Under the pieces are notes generated by a model. That model was not told the origin of the DNA, made no database searches, and worked only from the letters and a program-made list of their open reading frames with translations. From Ignelater luminosus (taxonomy: Eukaryota > Arthropoda > Insecta > Coleoptera > Elateridae): a stretch of DNA of 64,000 nt. Positions within the stretch are counted from its first letter, which is position 1, and each line of letters starts with the position of its first letter. Shown here piece after piece: positions 25,801 to 37,800 of the stretch. The translations under genes and the position numbers were made by a program. The stretch lies in the NCBI GenBank assembly GCA_011009095.1, contig VTPC01000874.1, positions 134,410 to 198,409 of the forward strand. The letters are read 5' to 3'.

Positions 25801-28800
25801 TTTAACTAGAGAACATCTTCGCTCTATGATTTATTACGATTTTAAGAGTTCGCTTTCTCTGGCGCAAAGTGAGATGAGACTTAAAAATGCATTTGGTGAT
25901 GAAGCCCCATCTAAAGCCACCATATATAATTGGTACAATGAATTTAAACATAACCGTTCCTATCTGAACAATGAATTTTGTGAAGGTAGGCCACCTACTG
26001 CTGCGACCGAAGAAAATGTTGCTGCTGTTGGAGCCTTGATTGAAGAGGATAGACGAGTAACATAGTTATATTCAGGCAACATTAGGCATTGGTATGAGTC
26101 AAATTCAAACAACTGTACACCAACATTTAGGTGCCAAAAGAATATGTAGCCGTTGGATCCCACATAATTTATCTGATGCTGAAAAGCAGCATCACATCGA
26201 TTGGTGTAGACTGTAGAGAAACACTTGTAAAATACAATCAAGGAACTTCAAATTCTATATGGAATATTGTGACAGGAGACGAATCCTGGATATACAGTGC
26301 TCAATGAGTGTTTGAAACAGATGCTATGTCTACGAAAGTAAGAAGAACAAGAAGTGTTGGCAAGAAAATGGTAGCAAGTTTCTTCTCGAAAACTGGGCAC
26401 ATTGCTACAATTGTGCTAGAGGATCGACAGATGGTTAATGCAGATTGGTATACTATGGTTTGTCTGCCTGAAGTTATAAGAAAAGTAGAAGAAAAACGCC
26501 CAAAAGGAAAAATCATCCTACATCATGACAAAAAGCTTCCTACTTTGTATTGTTTTAAGAGTATAACTATAAAAATCTTTACTTATAATGCATATTTGTT
26601 TAATAATAACAGTAACATACTAAAAATTCTTAGAAACTAATAGAAAAATAAATAACAGAACAAAGAAAACAGGTTTACTGTTTTTCAAAATATTCTCCTT
26701 TATAATTTATATACTTATGCATTCTATAAAGCCAGTCCTTAAAACAGTTGAAGTTGAGGATTTTCATACCGTTATTACAATCCGTAGTCAACTTTTCCTC
26801 ATTATCTTGGTAACCTTTGAGAATTGGATACAGGCGTGTCGTGGTTTTGTACTCCAAATCACCTGTCTAATGAGGCCCTTGAGTTGTGTCCACACCTTTT
26901 AAGCCACCCTGTATATTTCAAAGAGTGTGTACAGTACCCCTATGATACCTCCTCTTCTATACTGTTGCGGGAATTTAGTATAGTCACCTTAGAAAATACG
27001 CATAAATTTGCTGTTGCCGTGTTTATCTTGGAAATTATTAGAGATCTTTCAGATGTACCAAAATTACTTCAACATTTAAATTTCAAAATTCCTCAGTTTA
27101 ATGCAAGAATGTCCCAAGATTTTTTTACACAACTTATTACAGAACAAATTATTGCATCAATTCTGTCATTAAATAGAATGTGCACAGTTTTAAACCAAAT
27201 GGCTGATTGCGACATCTTCCTTACTTCTCTAAATACATCTAAGTCGTCCGTTCAGTAATATTTATTTCATTTAGAAGAGTGATTTCTAGGTTACAGTATT
27301 AGATTTTTGTGTACATTTTAACATAAGGGTTTAGTTTTATATATTCTATGTTTTCAGTTGTAATTTTGTTCTTGTGACCTGTTGTTGATTGCAGTAAAAC
27401 TTATTAATTTATTCTTTTTATCATTTTCTAGTTTCATATGGCAAATATGTGGATACATTCCTCAAACAATACTACCGGTACAACCAGACATCACACAAAA
27501 AGCAGCTCAACTATCCACGTCGTTTTTTATCGAAACTTTTATACATGCAAAAGAGAAAGTAAGTAACGCCTCCTATTAGCAAAATATCGTTATCGTCTTT
27601 ACGTTTTTTTTTTTTTAATAATTCTCAGCCTACTATGGTGCAGTGGGTGGAATTAGTAACCAAGCAATTTAATGCTTGTCAAGAAGCTTGCGTGTGGTTT
27701 TTAGAACACATGGTAGAAGATACATGGTGGCCTATGCAAGTTCTTCTCAAGTGTCCAAATCAAATGGTTAGGCAAATGTTTCAGAGGCTGTGCATTCATG
27801 TTATACAAAGATTAAAGTACTAACATCAATTTATTACACGTGATTAATGACGTTTACATCGGTATGCTTTTTACAGACCATCACATTCTAGTTTGTACAT
27901 AGTAGTAGATGAAGAAATGAAAGAAGATAAAGGTAGTGAAACAAGCAGTACCAGCAGCAGTACTAGTTCTATAAGTATTAACCCTGATATGGTTGGAAAT
28001 GCTTCTTGTGTTACCAAATTTGTAAAGACTCTATTATCTCTAGTAAGCAGTTTGTGTAACTTTTCGTTATTTTTTTTCTCTTGTAACTAAAATGAAATCT
28101 TTCTAGATGGAACATGGAGCAAAAGCCCATTTAAAACATTTAACGGAATATTTTGGATTTTTGTATGAATTTAGTAGAATGGGTGAAGAAGAATCCAAAT
28201 TTCTGTTGGCAGCTGGTGCTATAAATACCATGGTGCACTTTTATTTAGGACAAAAGGCTCATGATTTTGTTAGTTCTTATCCGTTTATCTTTCTTCAAGT
28301 GTCTTGTACTTAACAGCGTTTGTTTTAATTATAGATTGACGTAAGTGAAGGAGAAGAAGAAGAGGAAATCGTTACATTACCAACAGATAAATATAAACCA
28401 GCATCATTAGATAAGATGATAACTCTTATAGCATCACTTGTAGAAAAAAGTCGTGATAGTGATTTAAAACTGCGTTTGAGTACAAAAGATTATAATGCTG
28501 TTGCTGGTGGAAAGGTAGGTTTATTGTAAATCTATAGCAAAAGTATAATTACATACGATTTGTTTCTTCAGGGTTTTCCATTTCTTTATCAACAAATTAA
28601 AGATAATATCAATTTACAACAAACTAAAAATTTAATTCATTCACTATGCAGAGGTAATGAACGGTTAGCTACTCAAATTATCGGGATGATTTCCCAAGCT
28701 ATCAGTAGGCATTCTGAGGTAGTTTTGTTTCTCTGTATTTTCATTATAGATACATATACAAATTTATATATTTTAGTCTTGCCAACCATTTTTCAAGTTA

Positions 28801-31800
28801 CTAACGTTATTAACGGAATGTGGCACTCAAAGTACAGGAGGCCCATCTGGATTGCCATGTTTTACGCAACTTGTGCTTCAGAGGGTATGGGAAGCAGCCG
28901 AATGCTGTCCATATTCTGCTCTGGATTGGTTAGCTCTTCAAGTTACTCGTAGTAGACTTGTGCATCAGTGGGTTCTTTCTTGTTTGGATTCTTGGCTTGA
29001 ACACTTTCTGATGGCACACGGAAATCAAAGAGTTCGTAATGGTACATATGGTATAAATAAAATAAGTTATGGCAATTTATTAATGTTATATTTTGTAGCT
29101 GCTGGTTACCTTTTAGTATCTCTAGTACCAAGTACGCAATTTCGACAGGGTTTTAGAGCATCACATCGATTACATAGAGAACCGCATTTGAGCGGTGAAG
29201 CTCAGACTGTTTTACATCAAGTTTATACAGCACTTTTGAGATTATTGCCTGCAGCAAAACATTATACAGACATACAACAACATGGAACTGTAAAACTCAC
29301 TACATATTTTGCTCTTTTAATGTATTGTTGTATTTCTCGAACAGAAAAACTTCTGGTTTGTATTAATGTAACTATTTAGGTTTTTAGAATTTTTCATTGA
29401 CATTTCCTTTTTACAGTTTGGACAGTATTTCTTGCAACTATGGCATTTATTCCATCCAAAATTGTCTGAACCTTCAATTCCAGCACATCACAATAAGCAG
29501 GCGTTGCTTGCATTTTGGAATCATGTCTGTACCGATTGCCCGGAGAACATTCAACTGATGCTTCAGAACGGACACGTTACAAAAAACATTGCGTTCAATT
29601 ACATATTGTAAGTGTGAAGTTTTCATAATGAAAGGTTTATTTTTAATTGTTTTAAATTTAAGAGCTGATCATGATGATCAAGAAATAGTCTTGTTTAATC
29701 GTGCCATGCTGCCGGCCTATTATGGATTGCTGAGGATGATGTGTCAACAATCGAGAACGTTTACAAGGCATCTGGCACAACATCAGAATTTGCAGTGGGC
29801 ATTTAAGAATATTACACCACATCCTACACAGTATCCAACGGTAAGTATAACAAAAATGTGTATACAGAGTGTTTGACAATATGTGGAACAGCTGCATGTA
29901 GCTGTATTTCCCTTGTAGAACTGAGATGAAAATGTTTATTGAAGAAAATTTCTGATTTAAAAACTTTAAATCTGGCAACATAGGATGAAAAAATGGTTTC
30001 ATCAGTCCACAATATTTGCTTACGGAAATTTTGGTTCCGGTCATTAATTTCTATTTCCATGGTTACTGAAAGTTTAATTCTTTGTCTTAATCGAGACAGC
30101 TGAAATGCTACATAAACTGTTTAGAATTATCAAGTTACTGTAGAAAAATCGAAATTCAAATTAAATTTGTTTTATAAAAATGTAATGACAATCTGAGACT
30201 TTCCGAGGCTTAGAATTTCATTTTTTTTAAATAGCACCTCATTGAGACAAGTAGGCCATTGAGTAAAGAGTTTTATACAGATCTACCCGATATTACAGTT
30301 AGGTACTTTCTATTTGACTTTTATTGGGATAAGATTAAAAATAATTGTCAGCAAGTAGGGGACCTAGAAATGACAAGAGAATGAAAAACAAAACAAGAAA
30401 ACATTTATTGTTAACAAAATGTCGAAATTCAAAGATACACTATGAATTGATTAATTAGAACAATTTATTTGTAAATTGAAAGTTTTAGGTTAGGTGTTCA
30501 AAATGTCCATATTGTTGATGACGTAATCGTATTCTCCTAATGAATAATAATTTTAAGATACTTGGCAACGAACGGACTTAATAACGAATATTGCTATATT
30601 TATTGTCTTCTTGTTCTGCTTTTCATTCCCTTTATATTGAATTCCATTTGGTCATGAAACAGTTGAAGATCATTGTTATTAAAACGTGGTACAAGATAAC
30701 TACCGAGCGATCATTTAAATTTCCAATTAGGGTAGGTTCTGGCTGTACATCACCTTAGGAAGGTACTTGAGACACAGCCAATTAATTCTACTTGGATTCT
30801 TCAAAATGTTTTTAATGGGCTTAAAAGGCACATTCTAAAGTGGGTAATGGTCATAGCCTACCCTAATTGGAAATTTAACTATCGCTTGTTACTATTAGCA
30901 AAAATGTGTTAATCACTAATACATGTTATTCTAGCTTGTTCTTCCTCTGGAACCTGTTGTCGTTTATTTAATGGTATTTGGAAAATAATATAAACCCATG
31001 AAATAGAAAATTTTTATTTTACTTTTCTCTATAAAACATTTTATTTCATAGATTATAAACATCATAACGTATAAATAATCTTTTGACATTGACAATTAAC
31101 TTCCTAATCTCACTTTTTTTTAAATTGACAACTAACTTTCTAACCTCACTCTGACTTTGACAGCTAAATCAATTGACAGTTTAATAAATTGACAAATTAA
31201 TATAGTAAATACATCCAAACTAATTTACTAAATTCCATAAAACAGGTTCAGAAGTAGATATTCAGTATAATAGACCATCTGCAAATAATGAATCGAACAG
31301 TAAAAAATATTTAAACGATACAATAAAACAGTTCACAGCTGTTTATAAAACTAAAACACTAGGTATTCAGTTTTTACAACCAAATCTCCTTATTTATTGA
31401 CATTGAAACGTCGCAATAAGTAAAAGAAATTGACTGTAAAAACTGAGTAAAGCGTTTTAATTTTATAATAAAGGAAGCAGTCGAAAGAAAACGAAATAAG
31501 GAAGTTCACAATTCATTTATTGACTGTAATCATCAACCACTTAATGATGAAAAATGCAAATCAATAACAAAAAGCGTTTGTTCATCTGTCACTTTTTATT
31601 TAAAGATTATTAAGTTAATTGTGGTGTTTGTAATTGTTTGAAAATGGACCAAATTGTAACAAAAGCTGTTATTAAACACCTCTGTAGGAAGGGGTTACAT
31701 CTTTTGGGGTTATGAAGGGGTAATTTTTGTCAATTACTTACCATGTAGACATACTATAACAGGCAAATATTATGCAAAGTTAATTCAACAAGTTTGCGAT

Positions 31801-34800
31801 ACAATTAAAGAAAAAAGACGAAGAAAGTTCAGACGTGGTGGCTTGTTTCATCAAGATATTCTCCAGATTTGGTCCGAAGTTAAAAGAATATCTTTGATGA
31901 ATCCACTTTTGTAATGATGAAGAAATGAAGAGGCAAATGAGTGGCTTGCAGGAGATTATGTTGAAAAATAATATTGTTTCAAACTTCTCAATTGTTTGCT
32001 TCTATGTTAGGGAGAATAATTGCTGAATTGTCCGCGTACAGAATAAAGTAGGAATTTTGTTATTAAAATTTGCCAAAAACAGTAAAGTTTGACAAAAAAC
32101 TAAGTATGCCATGTTATTGCAAGTTAAGATTCTAGTAGAAAATGCTTGTAAGGTTTTTAGGATAGTTCTTCAAATAAGTGAGATATGAGGAAAAGTTGTT
32201 TTTGGAAAAAAATAATTTTTGTCAATATTTCGAAAGCAGACCATGATATTCAAGTTTTGTTTCCGCATTTGAATTGAGGATAAAAAAGTAGCCTATGGTG
32301 ATGAAAACCGTTTTTAGTTATCACCAGTACTAAGTCAGATATTACAGCGGTATCGCATAAGGACGACCAATTTGGCCCATCCCTGTACTTATTTATCATA
32401 CAGTATTGCCCCGTTACTTAATTACAGTTTGGGTTAGGAATTTATGAATCACTCACATTTAAGGTTAGGTTTCATTAACGGGTCTTGCAATGTGGCAAGG
32501 ATGAAAGGATGGTCACACGATTTCACTGCTTTTAAATCTACGTCCAATTCTATTATTTTTTTTTTAATTTAAGAAGCAAAATAAACAAAATTAATGAATG
32601 TTGACATTGGCAATATTTGTAATGGGCTTTTACATCTGATGATTAATTATGCAAAATTCGACATAGTGAAACTACCTCATTGAAAGACTAGAATCACTAG
32701 TACCCAAATTACATATGCAGTAAATTTAGGTCCATCGTGTGAAAACTGGTATTAGATAATAACAAGTGATCATTAAAATTTAAGTTCCCAGTAGGCTGTA
32801 AAATTTTTCCATAGCGCGTAGCTTAGACAGAACACATGCCAACACATAACCTATAAATTGATGATTTTGCCTTGTTTCTAATGCAAACCGTCAATTTTTT
32901 GGAATAAGCTAAGACATGATTTTTTTCACAGCCTCCTGGGAACTTAAATTTTAATGATCTCATGGTATAATACTTATTGCACTTCTTGTATTATTTCATG
33001 CGTGCTTTTATTAGTTTCTGCTATATCTGATGCCGGTTTCCACATGGTAGATTTAAACTTATTGTGTATGCATTCCAGGTTCTAATCAATATACAGGGTG
33101 TTTCAGGAGAAATAGTATTTTGGGATGTTATAGAAGATAAAATGTCAACGAAGTACTTTGTCATGTAAAATTAGCATCAAAAATTGTTGATGCTGCTCTA
33201 CTACTTAACCTCTAAAAAAAAAAGCAAATACAAAATAAAAGTATACTAATTTAAAGAGGAAAAAAAGTAAAATAAATGGTAAAGTGTGCCATTAATATTA
33301 AATATTTTCTTTGTTTTTCTAACGTTTCTGAAAAGAGAATATTTTTCAGTTTACCTATAGTCATGGTTTTGTATTTTTCTGTTGTATTGTAGTACTTTTA
33401 GTAGTCAGGATCTTATAATATAATATGACAGCATCGTCTGTTTGACATGTTTAACCACCTGTCAATAATCAGATACAGACGGGATACTCTGTCCTGTAAA
33501 TCAATCGTGAACAAGCATTTTGTAACCGCTGGATTCTATAAACATCGATTTGATCTATACACGGTCCATACACAACATTGTAGTAATTTAAATGTGATAA
33601 GACCAGAGCATCGCAAAGAAGTTTTTTTTCTGATCATGCTATTAATATACGACTTGAAACGCAGATCTTCAACTATAATTAGTCTTTTAATTCGATGCAA
33701 GTTTCCACTTTTATGCCGTTCAGCTATATTAATCTCATTTTTAAGAAATTCATAAACGTAAGAACAACATTGCCTTAGTTTTATTAGGATTCAACTTCAG
33801 TGAATGTTTTAAGGCAATGTTTGACATCAAATATAAATCTTCATTAATTTCTTTATGGGCATTTTCTAATATCAGACCGTTCAAAAGATAGGTGTAGTTG
33901 TGTGTTGTCGGCATAAAACTGGGAACTTACATGTTGAAGTTGAGTGTGGAAACTTGATGTATAAATTGAGAACAGTACTCCCGACTGCTGAAAGAAGATA
34001 TTGAAATGTTATTTTTGTATATTACTGCTTGTTGCTGATGCATTAGATAATTTTTTAAAAAGTTAATAGTTTCAGATGAGAGACCACAAAAATCAAAATA
34101 AATAGTAGCAATTCATGATTTACAGTATCAAATGGTTTTGAGAAATCTAGTAAAACCATAACCGTTGCCAGTTTTTTGTCACAAGTGATAAACAAATTAT
34201 CAGTTATTTTAAGTAACGCAGTGTGCAGTCGTGTCCTCGCCTAAACCCAGATTGTGTCTCCAGCAGTAAATGATTTTCTTCAAGGAAGTTTCGTAACTGG
34301 ATATCGATAACTTTTTCTAAGATTTTGGAGCAAACAGAAAGTATAGAAATAGAACGCAAGTCTCTGATACAGAATGGAAACGTAATACTTGATTGGTTTT
34401 TACATTACTATTATAGAAATCTCACAAGTTATTATTATTGGTGTGCAATCAAGGAAGAACACTAAAGTAATTATCAATTTCATTAACGTTCAATATATGT
34501 TCAGGAATCTCAATTGAATTTTTTTGAGTATTCAGAATGTTGTCGTTGAGATTTTTCCACATAAGATTGATTTGGTTAGTACTGGAGAAATTGCTAAAAT
34601 GTCTTTTTTCCTGCTCTATGACAAGTGCTAGTTGCTTGATTCTTGAGCTGGTTATACTGTTATTGGTTTATGTTGGTTTTATTACATTTATAAATACGCA
34701 TTGTTCTCATTTGCATGAGAAATCGAGTATTGAACCATCTGTTGTCCAAACATTTTCTTTCTTGAATTTCGTTTGACCTTGTTTAACAAGCTGCAACCTA

Positions 34801-37800
34801 GTTTTCGTCAGGTTTTTAGTTATGTAGATTCTCATACCTTTTAACAACTTCCTATTGACCATAACAGTAAGACAATCACAATTGCTTATGAATCTTACAA
34901 TGACGGTTTTTGTTTGAGTTTTTACTTATTCTTTGGCAACGGCCTTTCTAGATTTAAGTTTAGTTTACCTATAAAAAAATTTTAACACTACCTGATCAAC
35001 ATCTTCCTTCTCTTTTTCTTCAATCAAGATCCTAATGTCGTTTCTTTGGGTATAGGTTTATTGTTGCAAATTTTTGATGATTGATTATTCTAAAGAAAAT
35101 TGTTATGTTACTGAAAACTAAAAAATTTTTTATTTTCGCAATCAACAATTGATTTGGCAAAAAAAAGTCTCTTCTGCATTCGATTTCTCAAAACCTCTCA
35201 AATCCAACGGCCTGTGACAAGGTCCATGCGTTATATCAAAAGCAGGATACAGTTATTCACATTACATTCCTTGACAGAAATTAAACCTACATTTTTCCCT
35301 GAAGCACACCATTTCGGAAATATAGGATGTCAAAGTATTGTTTTTAATAAAATTTCGACATTTTGTATCTTGGAATGGTGCACTTTAGAGAAAGATGTTA
35401 TATGGCAAAGGAGGCTTAGTTTCTGTCAATTAATGCAAGGTGAATAATTGAATAATAACTTCCCAACCTCACTTTCTTTGACATTGACAATTAACTTTCT
35501 AACCTCAGCTTGATTTTGATAAATTAATACAATAAATAAAACCAAAAATAAGCTAATTTACTAATGATATAAATAATTTCCTAGCAAATTTTGTACGGGT
35601 TGGTTTTTTAAAATGCTTAAAATTCCTAATTTGTAATTGAAATCTGTTGAAATTTTAATAATGGAGTTTGAAGTTTTATCACTGCAAGCTTTTTAAAATG
35701 TTTATCGATTAAACCAGGATGGCTTGTTATATCTAACGATGTTTTACAATAACAAATTAAATAATAACACTGAGACGATTGGTTTACGAATAAGAAAATA
35801 ACGAAATATACAAATTTATTCAACAAGGTGTGTTGAAATTGAAATTTAATTTCAGGCTGTGGAAGAACTGTTCAAACTCATGCAATTATTTGTAACAAAA
35901 CATCCTGACGCAACGGAAACGGAACAGCGTGAAATATGTAGTTTTAGAAGATCCACCTTAACTGCTTATTTACAGGTAAATGAGCATTTCTATGATTGAT
36001 TTACGAAAGACAATTAATCTCTTGCTTTTACTCATATAGTGTCTGGATGGACGTACTAGTTGGGGAACATTAATTTCTGCATTTAGAATTTTGGTGGATT
36101 GTAACGATGACAGATTGTACATAGTATACAATGGTGGACTTCAGATTGTATTTGAGGTAATTATACATACTGTCAGATTATCATGTTCTATTAATAATTT
36201 ATTTAATTCCTTTTTTAGTCTTTTCAAAATCTTCATGTTATGTTACACGAAGCAACAGCATGTCACGTATCGGGAGATTTAATAGAGATCCTATCGATTC
36301 TTTTGGATTTAATTAGATGTGTAAGAATTTATCGTGATCCAAAAGATGCTCGTGGAATCCTATTGGCTTGTAAGGACTGGCTGGAAGTAATTAGAAAATT
36401 GGCATCTCTACTTAATACATACAATCCACCTGAAATGCGTCTCTTGTGCATCGGTAGATTACATTTATACTGTCGTTTCGAACTATTACTAATTAGAGAT
36501 ATCTTATAGAAATTCTTAAAGAATTCATCTTGATAATGCCTGGCGAGGTAATGCAGATTCTAGTGCCATTATTGTCACATTGCCATTCTGCATTTCAAGA
36601 TAGTCATGATGCAGCTGTGCCGTTAGGCCCTTATTTTCCAAGAAGGGGCCATCCATTGCCACCTTCGGCTGGAAAAGGAATTGCTCGACCTCTAAGACCC
36701 ATGGTGCAGATGACAGTTCCGCATAATCAGCTAGAATGTAGCAGGGTAAGCATTTTTACAACGATTTGCAAGACCTAAAATTACATTAGAATCGTTTTCA
36801 GGGTATCGATCCCGAATATGATGATGCTTTGGATAAGTTTTTCACTCCTTACCATGAGTTTATCGATATGTTGTGTCGACTTGCTGTTAATTCAGAATCT
36901 CTTTCTGAAATTGTGGTAACACTTAGTGCGCTTGTTGGTTTCGAAGCCGTTCCGTTGCATTCCACATTTTTTCCTAAATTTTGGTTAGATGTTTTAAGAG
37001 TTCAAGTAAGTATCAGCATTGAAGCTTCAGTGTTTACTGATGTTTTAAATTTCTTAATAAATTTCAGCATGTGGATCGAAAATATGCTACAATGTTAACA
37101 TCTTCCAATTATTTTGTTGATTATATTGATGCTGTATTATTGGACGAACGTTCTTCGCTCATGGTGGATGTTATTTATGAGTTTCTTACTACATTTTTTC
37201 CAAAGGTGAGATTAATTCTGATGATAGTTTTGAACATTTGAATGTCTACCATAATCCTTACTCGTTCGTAGGTGTCTGCTCACGTGCTGTCCGAACAAAC
37301 CCTAACAATGATAGATAACACAGTGGTGGGATTAAGCGAGCAGGTTAATTCTGTCGATCTCAAGAAAAATGCGAGACGTTTAGCTGGTGATCTACGTGCA
37401 TTGGTGTTAGTTTATAAGAGTCCAGAGGCAGCTCCACCACCATTACTTACGACAACACTTCAGCAGTTGAAATCAAGATTGATAAATGAAATGTCGTCAC
37501 TTCAACCCCCTACCGATGGTTAGTAAAAATAAACATTCTTACACATTAGTACCTTCAAATAAAGCTCAAGACTCTCATTTTACAGATGTTCAAAATAAAG
37601 CAATATCAGAAAAAGATAAAGACAATACCAAAGGCGAGAGTGATAATGTGCCCAGTACTTCAAAAAGTGAAAGTTCTTCATTAGAACACAAGGTCGATGA
37701 GGAACAAAGGTCCCAAGCTAATACTAGTGATGTAAAGCAACACGAAAGTGATTCGGAAACACAGAATACAAGCAGCAGTGAAGATAGTATCGAGGAAAAG

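Noticed and set aside
28269-28313. Alternative read-through end of USP34 exon 35
   Set aside because: The frame would stop after 14 codons; the GTTAGT donor joins in phase to the conserved acidic exon 36.
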